Shown here: positions 23,922 through 37,425 of the stretch, piece after piece
Position numbering within the stretch: position 1 is the first letter of the stretch
How the letters are laid out: each line of letters begins with the position of its first letter
Origin: Azadirachta indica
Taxonomy: Eukaryota > Streptophyta > Magnoliopsida > Sapindales > Meliaceae
Direction of reading: 5' to 3'
Length of the DNA stretch: 64,000 bases
Assembly: GCA_022749755.1 (NCBI GenBank)
Contig: CM040450.1
Location: forward strand, 7,306,913-7,370,912
Position numbers and translations under genes: made by a program
Notes under the pieces: model-generated
Database searches by the model: none
Seen by the model: only the letters and a program-made list of their open reading frames with translations
Told to the model about the DNA's origin: nothing

Positions 23922-26900
23922 TTAGCTAGTAACAGGGAACACCTTCTCAATAAATTCCAAGAAGCGCTGGGAGTAGAACGTAGGGTCAACTGCAGAGATG
24001 GATATGGAATCAAATTGAAGAGATTTGTATGCATGTTCAATCTTCTTAGACATGTTGTACTCTTGCAATATATCAATTATTCCCAGGTACAGAACAACAT
24101 CGTAATATTGATGAAATAGATCTTCCTGCTTGCCTGGAATTAGCTCCGCTCTTGCCGGCATGTTGACACCGAGCTGAATCTGGAGTCTGCTTCACAAATA
24201 ATAACTTTTAAGAAAACAAACAAGAAAGTCACTTACAGTAATGCAGGACATTTTAGCAGAGATTTAACTGGTGTATGAGAATGAACTTCATCTGGTTAGG
24301 CTAAAACTTATAGCAAGGAGCAAGCATGCTAATTTTTCTAATTTCTGAAGGTAAGTGCATAGTCTGTCAATACATTCAAGCGTATAAATGGAATGTTCCA
24401 CATTGTTATGTACTTAATCAATCCGACGGGGTATAAATCTGCTAAGCTACCTTGTATAGGGTGAATTAATGGTCTTTTAACATGCAAAGTAATTTACTGT
24501 GGCTTCTAAAGTAAATTTATTTGAGGAAACCATCTTGAGGGGCAAAGCTATCATACCTTGCTGTACCGGGGAGAAGGAGATCCACTTCCTCATCTGAAGC
24601 TCGCAGTCGGCTACCTCTGATGTGAGAGCCCACAACAACGCTATTATCATCTGTTCCACGAGGGACCAAAACAAGACCCTGTGGGTAGTTGGAGATTTCA
24701 TCCTCTAGAGGGTTTGACATAGCACAACCAAAATTTTGATATCAGTTTATTATTCCAATAGATGATTAAACTATGCGGGCTATGTAATAGGCAGAATATC
24801 TAAATTCAGGTGAGAATCTTTTAATTCTGGATTATGTACTGTGTGTAAGATGTATAGTTACTAGCAGAATACAATATAGTTTAAGTAAGAACTGAAAGAT
24901 ACAACATCGGTTTACGTATTTTGTATAAAAGGTGCTCACTGTTTCAAATAAGTCCTTACTGAGAATTTATCAGTGTTTCCACATAGACAAGTTAGAAGTC
25001 AGAACCACAGTCCCCTTGACCCCCCAACAAGTTATATTAATACTTCTTATAAAATCTCCAACCGAAACTATAGCTCTCCATTTCATCATGATTATATCTA
25101 TAAGCAACTACTGTTAATTTCTTTTCTTGCAAGTTGTACCTAATAATTGCATTTTTTTCTGCACTTCTACTAATCCGTGTTAGTTCATATCCACAAAAGG
25201 ATATTTCTGAAAATCGAATAAATCAACTCGTATTGCATTTTACATCAAGCATATTTAGCTGCCTAGACGAATTGCTAAGACAACATCAGATGTTAAATGT
25301 AATGCATACCTTCCTCTGCAACAATCCCCAATCCATCTTCTCTTATACTCATAAGAGATCGTAGGTGCTGCGGAGCTCGATAATGCACACCCAATAACAG
25401 GCTGTAATCCATAATGTGCTCACTTTCCAAAAACTTGCTGTCAATCTCTATCTGTCTGCATAAAGATATTGCAAAAAGTAAGAATTATGTGCGTCTAATA
25501 AGAAACAACTTACGTTTAGTATAGCTTAAAGTGCTCATTTTAGGGGGAAAAAAAATATTACATCAGCTGTATAATACTTGGAAGGTTAGCCATCCATATT
25601 TGCAAAGAAAATTACTCAGGATTTGGCATTTTCTCGTTGTTTTCATTTTTATTACCAAGCGTCCCACCCCATTCACAAACACAAATTTAACCAATCCAAT
25701 ACAAAGTTGGGGTAAGGGAGATTTGATCTCTAGACCTTTTGCTTTCTTTGCGAGAGCCTTAACCAACTAGATTATCCTTCTGGGAATACTACTCCCTTGG
25801 AATTTATACAAGTTCTCTAACCGCAAAAGGAAACAGGAAATCCTTTGCATTGATATTACTCAACTGCTAGACCTAGTGATAGCCATTTTGAAAATGTAAT
25901 ACTGCAACATAACAGCTTCAGAGTGTCACATACTTTAATAAAGCCTCTCGCCAAGAAGGTTCCAAATAGAAAGAGTAGTTAAGATCCAAATCTTTCAGTG
26001 TTGTGTTCTCGTCTATTTCAATGTTTTCTGTCGAGCGACCGAGTGATGAACCCTTCAAATCAAATCTTCGATGGATCCTCAGTTCTGTGCAGAACATATT
26101 TCCCATCACCACAAAGCGAAACTGCAATTCAGGAATTAGTTTACAACTATTAACTTCTTGTGGAAAAAAGAAAAAGCATTCAACATTCTTAAAAGCAAGC
26201 TCCTTGAACGATAGCTGCAAGGTAATGGAAACTTCAAAGTAGAATTAATAAAGTGGATATTTCCAAAAATAATTATACATATTGTGGTAAAAGTGTCTGG
26301 TACAGGGAAAGCAGTGATAAACCTTGTTCATTACCTTTTGACCACTTGAAGGTTTGATCCTGTGAAGACCAAAAAATTTTGTTATGAGCGTGTTTTCATA
26401 GGACCTCACATGATCATGATAATTTGGAAGCATTCTTAGAAGAACCTACAAAGCATACCTTGGTTACTAAAAATTCAAATCATTAAAGAAGGGGAAAAGA
26501 TATTGAGATGTAGAAGTTCAAATGTGGCAAATGTATCACATTTAATACAAAAATGCTCAACTGAAAAACATAAGTAAACTGCTACATGTGTTAGAAGATT
26601 TAAAAACACATTTTAACAATTAGAACAGTAAGTTATTGTTAAGTTCTATTTAAGCTATTCATTGTCCATTCATTATCTCAAACAAACTATCATCTCAGTA
26701 AGCAGTTCTTTGTTCAATATATACCACTGAAAGTACTTCCTGTCGTTATATCATTGGCTTAGCACTAATCTGCAGATAGGTTACACTTTCAATTCATAAT
26801 GAGGAGCAAAATGTGATAGTAGGTTATACTAATATCCGTTCTTTGCAAAGTTAAAACGCAACAATTGGAAGGCAATAAAAGCTCAGAGAGCTGGATCCTC

Positions 26901-29900
26901 TAAAATCAAAGTTAAAATGCTGAACAGCATAGAAGGTCCTAAATCCTTGTCAACAAAACCCAAGCACAAACAATCTCAGATAAAAAGCAAAAGAATGGCT
27001 TTGGTTCTGACCCAGCTGAAGGTAATAGACTTACAAAACTATATTTACTGATCAGGTGATGCAAAATGTCTAGTAATTGGAAACAAGAAGAAAAACTCTC
27101 TCAACCATCCATTTGCTACTTCCGCAAATTCAAAAGTAAGTCTATTTTCCTACAGCATAAAAATGTAAAAAGGAACCAAAAAAATAAAAAAAGGCTTCCT
27201 TCTAGAAGAACTTCGGGCCAATCTTCTACTCATTCAAGCTACAAAATTGAGATAGGGTCAATATGCATCCACAGCAGAAGATAAATGCACAAGGTTTAAA
27301 TTGAGATGGCAAACCTTCACTTCAGATTTTCGGAGTGTCTTAATCATGAAACGGTCATCTTGAGATAAGAAAAAGATACTACCACTCTTCCCAGGAGAAG
27401 AAAGTTCCCTGAGAGCATCATTTCCACAAATGGACATCATGTAATCAGCAGCATCAATCTTGAACATCTCCCTTAAATTCCTGTAATGAGTTTTAAGAAC
27501 AAGCTGTAAAAAACCAACACAGAAAGAAGGATAGCCTAAGATCCAATAATAAATATAAGCTAATTGTTTAGTCAATATCCTTTCTTCTTGTCCTACAAAA
27601 TTCTAAAGCATGAGTAGTAATACTGATGCCAAAATTTATGCTATAATTTTCATCCCAAATAATGTACCAACTAAGGTGGCAATCATCATGTGGACTAAGA
27701 ATTTTCAAAAAGGGCGTCTTTTAGGGTATGGCAAGAAAAGTGAATTCACAAAATAGTTGCTAAATGCGCAAGCCCTCTCATACACTAGGATGCATGCAAA
27801 CTAAAACAATTGAATGCATGTAGAATAATCATGACTAGAATATTAGATGATCATTGTATAAAGGAGTATCCTTTATAGTCGTTCTGTATTATAAAAGGTA
27901 AAGCACACTAGTCTTTCAGGTTTACTTTTTGTAGAACTAAATTGTCAAGAATGACGTAGTGCATCCTCCACTGCTTTTAAGTGATCATGTAATAAAAGGA
28001 TACAAGTTCACGAAGTTATTTCCTGTTAAAGATATGTTGCCTCATTTTGTAGTCTATAAATGTGCTTAACTGGCAAATCTAAGTAAAAGGTCTCAAAACA
28101 AGAATGCCAACCAAACCCATCAAATGAAATATATGGGGAGCAAAACCCTTCTGCAGACTGAAACAAAAGGAATGTTATCTACTAACCTGAAAACCATAGG
28201 GCAATAGTCTTTCCACTTAAAATCATCTGACTGATGAGTTGGTGTCAGTTGAGATCCTTCTTTTGGAAAATTCATCCAAAAGCTTGCCCGGGGACCAAAG
28301 TCTGATGCCCGAACTTCTCGCCTCTGTACAGGTGTAATTTTCCCCACAGTATATCTGATTACAGTCTAAGCATCTGAGAACATATTGAGATTTCTAGAAG
28401 CAATGAAATGAAGCATATAACACATCTAACACTAACAGTACTTGTATACCAAGTAAATTCTGTCTTTCCACAAGTTACATAAAAAGAACACCAGAAAGAA
28501 TATAGGTTATGGAAGCAACTTATACAAGTAATTGCTGAAAAAAACATGCTAAGTAATATCATTGCCTCATAAAAGAATCTTTGTCAATGGTATTAAAAGA
28601 AAGAAAAGAGAGCATAGCGCTCAACAATCCTACAGTGATTAAAAAAGAAAGTGTAAGGTTATCAAGAAATCATCTGATACACTTGCACAAAATACTTACC
28701 ACCCCCAACCCCAATCTTTTCAAAAAAGAGAAACATGGAGCAGTCTAAAAGGAATTATGATAGGAACAAGCAAAAGAAAGCATTACCTGATTCCAAGCTG
28801 CAAACTGAGCATTAAATCATAACTCCTGTGACCTTTAATGATTGTTTCACCAGGCCTCTTAACCTCTTTCACTAGTTTCTTTTGTCGCCTTTTCTCTCTT
28901 CTAGAGGATTGAGAGAAACTGTTATTTAACACAAGCTCACTGATTAAAACACCTTGCATATATTCACGTTCCAGGGTTGGTGGAATATTTGTGTCCCTCT
29001 CTTTGTCCATGCCTTCTGAGAGGGATTCAGATAACTCTAATGATGAATCATGTCCAATAACCTTTTCAATAGATACCTCAAGACTCCAACGCCTTTCCAG
29101 GGAAACATTCCTGCCACGAGACTGCTCTAAATTTATTAAGTTCCCGGAGAGTTTATCAGCTGAAATTCGTCGAGATCCCCGGTTCCCAGCAACTTTTGCG
29201 CTAGCCATATCCACAGAGGAAGCATGGTCAGCATGTGAATGAATTTGCTTTCTCATATCTGGCAATAGTCCTCTTTTTCTCAAAGCATTGAGGTACAGTT
29301 CTTGTGATGCTGAAACCCGACTGCCTTTTGGATAAAATGATCCTTTTCCATCCTTCAAACCCCGTGACCAAGTTCCAACATAGCAACCACCATCACTCCA
29401 TGTATACACTCCAAATCCATGCATCATACCATTTAACCAACTTCCTTCAAATGAGTCCCCATTTGTCCAAGTAAGAGTTCCTTTCCCTGACATTTTTCCT
29501 CCTCTCATATTTCCCAAATAAACATTTCCATTAGCCCAGGCATACTTACCAGGCCCTTCTGGAGCTCCCTGGATCCAAGAGCCTTCAAAGACATCTCCAT
29601 TGGGGTAAACTTGATATCCCAACCCATGTTTCAGATTCAATCGCCACCTTCCTTTATAGGTCAACCCATCAGATCTAATATAAGTTCCTGTACCATGCAT
29701 ATAACCACCTGAAAATTCACCCTCATAAATAATGCCAGTAGGCCATCGAATTTTTCCATTACCGTGCCTCATCCCACGTCTCCAGTCACCTTCATATATG
29801 CAACCATCTGACCAAATATATTTACCTGGACCCTCTGGTACGTTGCCAAGTAAAGACCCAGAATAAGAATCCCCATTGGGAAGTAAGAGCTCCCCAACTC

Positions 29901-30054
29901 TAAAGCCAGTGGTTTCAGATGAAGTATGGACAGCTTCACCATTGATTAATGCAGATATGTGGTCTCTCTCAGAGATGGCATCAAGAGATTTTGTTCTTTC
30001 TGCGGAAGAAAGTGCTGCTTCACCGTTACCAATAATGGCCACCGGGCCAGACAT
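23922..30054 (-). CDS. PIP5K9: MORN-repeat phosphatidylinositol-4-phosphate 5-kinase (PIP5K9-like)
   Basis: Makes PI(4,5)P2 from PI4P at membranes (family knowledge). Eight coding exons on -: 30054-28787, 28354-28187, 27480-27315, 26445-26335, 26121-25934, 25455-25310, 24704-24557 and 24186-23922. They total 2460 nt (819 aa), all GT..AG and in phase. The ATG at 30054 is the first in frame (start [15 protein letters not shown]). Eight MORN repeats of 23 residues follow ([18 protein letters not shown] type, about residues 60-250), then a basic/serine-rich linker with a KRRQKK-type patch. The lipid-kinase domain spans about 425-815: [10 protein letters not shown] (K526, ATP-binding lysine), [24 protein letters not shown] (D650, catalytic), LVLVPRG, and KKIEH with E782, the residue type I enzymes use for PI4P. 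A tail [13 protein letters not shown] follows. The exon 1 and size match plant type B PIP5Ks; PIP5K9 is the closest from memory. Confidence 0.95.
25640..25785 (-). mobile_element. tRNA-derived SINE in PIP5K9-like intron 5
   Basis: Read on -, an A box GGATAATCTAGTTGGTTAAGG (25777-25757) is followed about 30 bases later by a B box GATCAAATCTCC (about 25730-25718), then a tail containing AATAAAAATGAAAAC. It shares the host gene's orientation and lies between exons 5 and 6. Target duplications were not resolved. Confidence 0.6.
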
Positions 30055-30058
30055 GCAT
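30026..30058 (-). promoter_or_regulatory. Overlapping upstream ORF 2
   Basis: A second ATG starts four bases upstream of the main ATG (ATGCATG) in another frame. It reads ten codons to a TAA, overlapping the beginning of the kinase coding sequence. Confidence 0.45.
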
Positions 30059-31180
30059 AATGAACAAAAGGTAACAATTCTTACAAGATAATGACTCACT
30101 ATATGACAATTTGAGATGTCATAGAAAGAGCTTACTTCAAACTGAGATGATACCTTTGAAACTCCCCATCTTTCTATCTAAGAAAAGAAAACAAAAGAAA
30201 ACATGGGCTTATCAACAGTGCCAGAATAAATGATTTGCAAAGCAGAAGATGACTTCCCATATAGAGTCCTACTTCTTAGTTGCATACTCATAATTGCAAA
30301 AGCAAAATGATTAAATTAAACACACAGAAAGGCACTTTCAACCAAATACCCTCATTCAAAGGTGCAGCATAAACAAAATATGATACCAGAGTCAACAAAA
30401 TTACAAGAACAATATGCAAGAATAAAAAAAAGAAAGAAAGTAAATAATTAATAGTCAAATATGAGGCAAAACCAAGATGTTGTTTTACTATAGAACAATG
30501 CCATTTTTGAACTTCCCAATAAATTATGAAATAAAAAATATCAAATCTATTAGAATATTCCTTCTCGACAACTTTTAATCTCTTTCAATCACAATGCAGA
30601 GAATTTATTCGCAATATCTTTTAACTTTTTTCTTTGCTTTTTCCAATCATATTCACACTCTTACTTCTAGAAGAAACAAAAATTTCCTTAAATATTCCTG
30701 TAAGTTTTAGATGAAGCATATATTATCACCTAACTAGATTCGCAAACATACAAAATGAACCAATGAATACATATAGAAACAACACAAAAGAGATCTTCAA
30801 CAAAAGGAAGCATTAAAATCCAATACCAAGCAATACCAACAACAATTTCAGACAAAAATATTGCAACAGATTACAAAACACAAACAAGAAAAACAAACAT
30901 TGAGAAGAGAAAATTTAGTTAAAAAAGCAATAAAAATCTTCAGGTTCCCTTTGGAATCATCAAAATCCACAAACAACAATAACTTACTGCTTACATACAT
31001 ACATACACAGAAAGAGTGAATAGAAAAGGAAGAGTACCTTTGAAAGCAAAACAAAAGTTGCAGGTTAAGTGTTTGTGAAAAGAGGAAGCGCTGACTAATG
31101 CTACAGCGATGTAAAGTCTTAATTACTTCAAATTCTTCCACTTCGACTTTGCTCTATGATGACGCCTTTTTTGGATCGAA
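30055..31180 (-). promoter_or_regulatory. Probable 5' leader of the PIP5K9-like gene, with a leader intron
   Basis: On - a plausible donor (TTTCAAAG|GTACTC, exon end 31038) and a pyrimidine-rich acceptor (TTTTCTTAG, exon start 30177) would remove an 860-nt AT-rich leader intron. The remaining leader exons would be from about 31180 to 31038 and 30177-30055. Leader introns are common in plant signalling genes. The structure is inferred from splice consensus only. The start site is not seen. Confidence 0.45.
30137..30169 (-). promoter_or_regulatory. Upstream ORF 1 (10 codons) of the PIP5K9-like gene
   Basis: ATG at 30169-30167 in strong context (A at -3, G at +4), ten codons, TGA at 30139-30137. 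It lies in the proposed last leader exon, 82 nt before the main ATG. The main ATG (30054) has T at -3 and T at +4, a weak context. Confidence 0.5.
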
Positions 31181-32760
31181 TCCCAAGCAAAGCAAATGCG
31201 ACTGCAAGCAGCAGATAGCCCACCATACAACTTAAACTACCCATCGCTTTTTGTCTCTGCAGTTAAAAATAATTTTACTACAAAATTAAACGACACAAAT
31301 CCAATTAGGGTAATACAGTCCTAAACTTTAACGAAATTACTAAGGAGCACATAGTTAGGTACGTTTTGACAAATCAGTCCATGACTTTTAGTTATTTTTA
31401 ACTCCACCTGAAAAATAATTAAAATTGAGAAAATATATTCTGCTTCTTGTTTTAATAAAACTTAGGAATGAAAACGTTATTATTCTAATCCACTATTTTG
31501 ATTATCAACTTGTGAGTTTATTGCGAGGAATGTTTTTGTCACTTTTCTAAAATTTTTATAAAATTTTGTTTTCTTTATTCATATTATTAAAATATATTAA
31601 AATAAAAAATTTGTTTCACATCTTATTAATTTTTAAAATATTTTTTTTTATTATCTTACTTCTTTGAAAACTTGGGTTGTGAAAGTCTTTTTTTTTTTCT
31701 TAAAATTATTAATTAATTTTTAAAAAATTAATAGTTTACCAATTTCACCAAATTTCAAATAAAGAAACAAAGTTTATAAAAGAAATTTAAAATTAGCACC
31801 ACTCTTTTATTATTTATAGGTAGCACTAAGTATTTTTTATTTTTTGAAATTTAAAATCTAAATAAATGTAAAATTTAAATAAAAATTTGTATTATAATAT
31901 TTGCCATATTACAATGCCATAGATAATTGAGCGACGCTATTCTCATCTCAATATTTTAATATAAATTATTGAAACATGTGATTTGATAGAACACTGTTAC
32001 AAATGATTAGACAAATTTAATATATATGAAATAAATAAAACTATTAAGGTATTTTTAAAAGTATAACTAAATAAATTTATTTAAATATATGTATATATAT
32101 ATTTATATATATTTACATTCAGTTAAAAATTTTAACTTAATTTTTTTTTGTGTCGTAACTACCAAATTTTATTGGCTTGAGCCTAACAATCAAGACACTG
32201 TTTTCTTTAGTGTACTTTTAGGCTTTACAATTGAAAATACGTCTATTTAATTAAAAGAATTTACTTATACAACTACTTTGTAATAGTTCAAACTTTATAA
32301 CTAAGTAGATATTATATATTTGAGTATATAACTAATCACGATTTTTTTTTTATTTTAGATCGTAAAAGTAGGTATTGTCTATCTTTGATACACAACTCAT
32401 TATGAATTTGTTCTTAGGTTTTAAAACTTAAAATGTGTTTATTAATTTAAGAAAATTTATAACTTATAATCTAATCTATTTAATCAATTATTATCTACTT
32501 AAAAAAATAACAAAAATGTATCTACATAGTTAACAAAATTTTAAAATTATAACTTAAATTAAACTCGCCTTTACTGATGATATGAGATGTGACACAAATT
32601 TTGAGCATTAAATTAAAAAATAAATACCTTTAAAATATTAAAAAAACTAAACTATTTTCAATGTTTAGTGAAAAAATACAATAAGAAAAATATTATATTT
32701 AATTTTATTAAAAGGTAAATATCAAGTCCTTTAATATTGGACTTCCCTGTCTTGCATAAT
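31181..32760. other. AT-rich intergenic DNA, no gene seen
   Basis: Directly upstream of the PIP5K9-like gene, so it includes its promoter, but no clear TATA box or element was identified. All frames are heavily interrupted. Confidence 0.55.
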
Positions 32761-32769
32761 TTTCAAAAA

Positions 32770-33070
32770 CAAAAATTTCTCCAAAATGATCATCTTTTAA
32801 CTCCAAATGATCAAGTGATAACTCTTATTTAAAAATATCCGGTAACTAGTTTTAAGAAAAAATAGTTACAGTACTTTTAAGTTGTTACAGTATTTTTTAA
32901 TTTAAATATAATTTTAAACTTGAAATTTATTTTCAATTTATTATAACAATTCAAAAGTATGGTACTTATTTTTTGTTATAGTTGATTATAAAAGTATTTT
33001 CATCTAAACAATGTTGAATCGGTCATTTTTGAATAAAATTTTAAATAATAATCACATTTAAATAAAATAT
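32770..33070. repeat. Degenerate fold-back repeat
   Basis: Partial inverted symmetry around 32930. The right arm, read inverted (ATTCAAAAATGACCGATT, TATAACAAAAAATA), resembles the arm of the 22.4-kb fold-back element. Divergence is high. Confidence 0.35.
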
Positions 33071-33829
33071 GATTATAATTAAAAAAATTTTTAAAAAGAA
33101 AAAAATCTCAGATATTTAGATCACCCTTATCAAAACATGTAATATCTGTAAAAATAAAATAATCACGAGGAGATAAGATTTACTGTTATTTTAATTTTAA
33201 CAGTTATGAAATAGTAATAATTGGAAAATAATGTCTTAATCAGCCTTAATTAAATTAACAAGGGGAGATGGGTGCCCCAATTAACAAAAGAGTTGATGGA
33301 CGCCCATGCGTAGCTCTTGTAGCAGTATAATTATTGTCAATTGGGGGCTTATTTATTATTTATTTATTGGTGACTTTTATTTTAAGTGAGATGGAAATTA
33401 ATATATATATATATTTTTTAATAAGTAAGCGATAAATACGTCGCTTGCCAATCCCCTGTTTCTCACGTACGATGAACGCAAAGTTTGACTGGCTCTGATT
33501 GTGATTTAGGGCACTGGCCCCACCGTATCAAACCCAAACCTAAAAACGAACAAACAAAAAATGTAAAAAAGAAAATAAATAAATAAATAAAGTAATTTTT
33601 TTAGTTTTTTAATTTAAAAAATGAAGGTAAATAAAAAGTAATTGATTTCTTTTTTTTGTCTTGGATTTCATTAGTTCTAAATTTAGAATCCGGCATTGCT
33701 GTTGAAAGATTTGAAAGTGACGTTTAATAACAAAAAGCATTATTTTTTATGTTTGATAGAATTCTTTTAAAATGGACAAAATCACCCAACTTTACTGCAA
33801 ACTTAAGAAATAAGAGAATAATTACATTT

Positions 33830-34030
33830 CAAAATCTAATTTTATTTTTAAATATAATAACAAATATATTTATTTAAAATTATAAAAGCTCAAAATTAGC
33901 CTTAAAATAATTTTAAAATTTCAACTTTAATTAAAAAATAAAATATTAAAAAAAAAGATATTTTTTATCATTTTTATTTTATAATTTTATAATTTTTTGT
34001 TATAAATTATTTCAAGTTAGCCTATGTGTG
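33830..34030. mobile_element. Internally deleted copy of the 22-kb fold-back family
   Basis: The left half (AATTTTATTTTTAAATATAA, TTTATTTAAAATTATAA) matches 22190-22330 and the right half (TTTTTATTTTATAATT, TATAAATTATTTCAAGTTAGC) matches 22920-22990. The two ends are joined without the roughly 600-bp centre. It is followed by a TG/TA run. Confidence 0.5.
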
Positions 34031-36889
34031 TGTATATATATATATATATTTATATACATATATACATTAAATTTATCTAAAATTAAATTTTTAATAAATT
34101 ATTCTTAAATATTATATTTAAAAATCTCATAAAAAAAGGAAAATATTTAAATGCATTTTGTCGAATAGCTGTGGGGTACCTTGTATCTAATGCTAGATTA
34201 GTTAATGATATCATGATAAGTTATCTTTTGAAAAGATGCTTAATATTAATGATCCCTAGTTGTTTCACTTTTTAAAATGTTAATGTCTTTTTATCCTGTT
34301 TCATATTTTATATATATTAATATTATAAAATTTTTGCATGAGAAGATATACATTAAAGTAGACATTTGTACTGGTTTGGTGGTTATCATATTATAATAAT
34401 ATAATGATTATGGTCTCTATTGTATATATATTGTTAATTAAAACCACGTACCAAAGAGGTGGGTATAATTAGGATACCATTTTTTGTTATCCTCAACCTA
34501 ACATGAATACGACACAAAATTAATAAATTAAAATTGAGATAATAGAATACATTTAATACTTTTAAATTAAAACTCGATACGATTATTAATTATATTATAC
34601 TTCCATCACTTTATTAAAAATATAAAATAAATTTATTAAATTATAAATAAGTTAACATAACATAATTACTCAAACTAATTAATTATAAATTTTTTTTTTT
34701 ATATTTGTCATATTTTCAAAAGTGTTCAATTATGAGAATAAAATTTATTAGTATTTGAATAAATAGTAGTATAAATATTTTAAAATACTAAAATATATAA
34801 AAGAATATATTAAGTGAGTAACACGATTGAAATGTGTTTAATCCATTTAATAATCGTACAAATTTAAGATTTTTAACTCTTAACACAATTATTAAATGGC
34901 TCAATTTTGGATTAATTTAAAATATGATATATCTTTATTTGACATGATATGAATACTATATACTAACTCAAAATCCCTAACTAAAAAATATTAATTTGTT
35001 TTGTTTCGTTCTTTATCCTTTTTTGCAATATAAAAGTTAAAATATAAATAAAAGTTGAAAATAATATACCATAAAATTTAAAATATAAATAAAAAATTTA
35101 AAATTATAAAATCTACAATATCTAACACAAAATTAAAAAATATAATGTAGAATTTAAAAAAAATTATATATATGTAATAATTAATATAACTAGGTATTTT
35201 AGTCGATCTGACTTAATAGAATTATTAAATAACAAAAATACCCATAAATTCTTTACTGTAACTAAATTTGAATAAAAAAATAATATAATACATTTAACTT
35301 TTAAAATATCAAAAAATGTTATAATAATTGTTATAAAAAAAACTATATAAAATTTATTTAATAAATAAATATTTTTGAAATTAATAAAATTAAAATGTTA
35401 TTTTAACTAAATCTTATAAGTGCATAAATCCTTTACCCTATCATAATTCACCGTGCCATTTTTTTTTTGTAAATAACTGTAATGGTTAATAAATTAAAAA
35501 ATCACAATTTTTTTTTTAGTAAAATCCATTTTGTATTGTAAAATCATTTATTAGAGTTATTTCACACCTAACATTCTCTGATAGAATATGGTAATGGTAT
35601 AATAGATTGTACTGTATAGTTTTTTTAAAATATATTGTTGCACATTTCTTTTCTTTTTAATTTTTTTTAACAATTTATATGTTATAGCTAAAAATGTATA
35701 ATATTATTTTCATTTTTAAATATTAATAAAATAATAAATTGGGGTATATTTCTCTCAATAATAACAATTTATTCCTTAGCCTCTTTTCTTTGTTCATGAA
35801 CATGCCGATGGGAGTGAGGCCTATTCCATTTTCAGTTCTATTTTTTATTTTGATTATCATTCTGTATCCCATTCATCAATAAATTCAACTAGATGCAGAC
35901 AAGAAATCTTCTTGCGGATAACAAATTCCCTATTCCTCCTTTATTTTTTCAATTTTACTACTTATTCATATTTTATACTAAGTAAAATATATCATTAACA
36001 TATTATTGCATTATTCTCATACAATAATATATTAAAAGTATAAATTTGACTATTTGGTGAGATAAAAAATTTGAATTATATATTTTTATTTTTATTAAAA
36101 TTGTCCATAAATACATTTTTTACTTAAAAATGATATTATTTAACTTGATTTCTACTATATATATATAATTTAATTTATACTATTTATATGAAATAAAAAA
36201 TGGGGTTATAATTAGGATAATATTAGTAGTTTTAAAATGTTTCCCATCATGGGAATAATATGGGCATTACTTTTTTTTTTTTCATTTTTTGTTGTTTTTC
36301 TCATGATATCATATTAATTTTACTTCATTTGAGATGGGTCATTGTTGAGCTCCAAACCCATTTTTTTTTTATTATCACTCCGTCGAATATTACTGCACTG
36401 GGGACTAAAATATCATAAATGAGAAAATTTATGATTCATTTATCATTTCGCAAACGTGTAGGGATTAAATAGAAGAGATCTTTTAATTGATTTAATTAGG
36501 TAAGGTGCACCTCTCATTAGAAAGTTCATGCAGGGCAATGTATGGAAAAGGGAAAATAGTTATTGAAATGCAAGTGGGTATTTAACTTTTGTTCAAAAAT
36601 AGTTTGGTGGATTTATAATATTAGTAAAAATTAATATAAAATAAATTAAATAAACTTTAAAGACAAACATGCATCCATCTTAATTTGTCTTAGGTGGTCA
36701 ATAGTCAAGTTCTATACTAATTAACTAATTAATTAAAAACAATCAAAGTATATTAATATTATTATTATTATTATTTTATACATGTTGTTGCTATTGTTTG
36801 AGAGTGATGGTTCTAGAAAATGTAAGGCTCTAGTTATTTATTTAGTATTATTATTTTAAAGGGTTTACTCAAATATATTAAGGACAGAT

Positions 36890-37083
36890 TAATGACTTCA
36901 TCATTTTACATTATTTTTTATATCATTGATAAACTATTATATTTAAACATTTTTAACAATTGAAGTTATATTTTAGGTATGCACAATTATGTATTAATTA
37001 TATATGTTACATTTAATTTTAATTATTAAAAATATTTAAATTCAATAATTTATAAATAGTATAAAAAATGGTGTAAAAAAATT
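36890..37083. mobile_element. Fold-back MITE, copy 2
   Basis: The left arm (TTTTTTATATCATTGATAAA, then TATTATATTTAAACATTTTT) pairs with the inverted right arm (ACACCATTTTTTATACTATT, TTATTGAATTTAAATATTTT). Same layout as 7983-8200. Non-coding. Confidence 0.6.
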
Positions 37084-37209
37084 ATATATATATATATATA
37101 TTATTTCTTAAAAAATATGTGTTTAAAATTTGTTCTTTTAATTTTTTGAAATGTAAAAATTATCAATTAAATTTTTACAGTCTAATTTTCGCTAACATAT
37201 ATCTTTCTT

Positions 37210-37425
37210 AATAGATAGAATGATATGGCCATCAGGCCTTTACCCTCAGTTGCAGCTGGTAGGGTTTCCCCCTAAATGTGGGTTAGATTCTTCAAAAAAA
37301 TTTTGGATAGATTTAACAAAATTTTGAGTGTTGAGTATGCTACAACTATGTCAACTGTGTCTGTATGTTTTTAATTTGATCTTGTAATACTGAAAAAAAT
37401 AAAAAATAGATAGAATGATATGACC
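37210..37425 (+). mobile_element. SINE with 21-bp target site duplication
   Basis: The direct repeats 37210-37230 and 37405-37425 are 21 bases long with one mismatch (core ATAGATAGAATGATATG). They enclose a 174-bp body with an internal GGGTTAGATTC (B-box-like), an A-box-like GTTGCAGCTGGTAGG and a 3' end rich in A (tgaaaaaaataaaa). This is the hallmark of retroposition by target-primed reverse transcription. Good conservation of the duplication suggests a fairly recent insertion. Confidence 0.8.

Noticed and set aside
28991..29242. 83-codon frame on + within PIP5K9 exon 1
   Set aside because: Shadow of the long coding exon on -, which has clear MORN and kinase homology.
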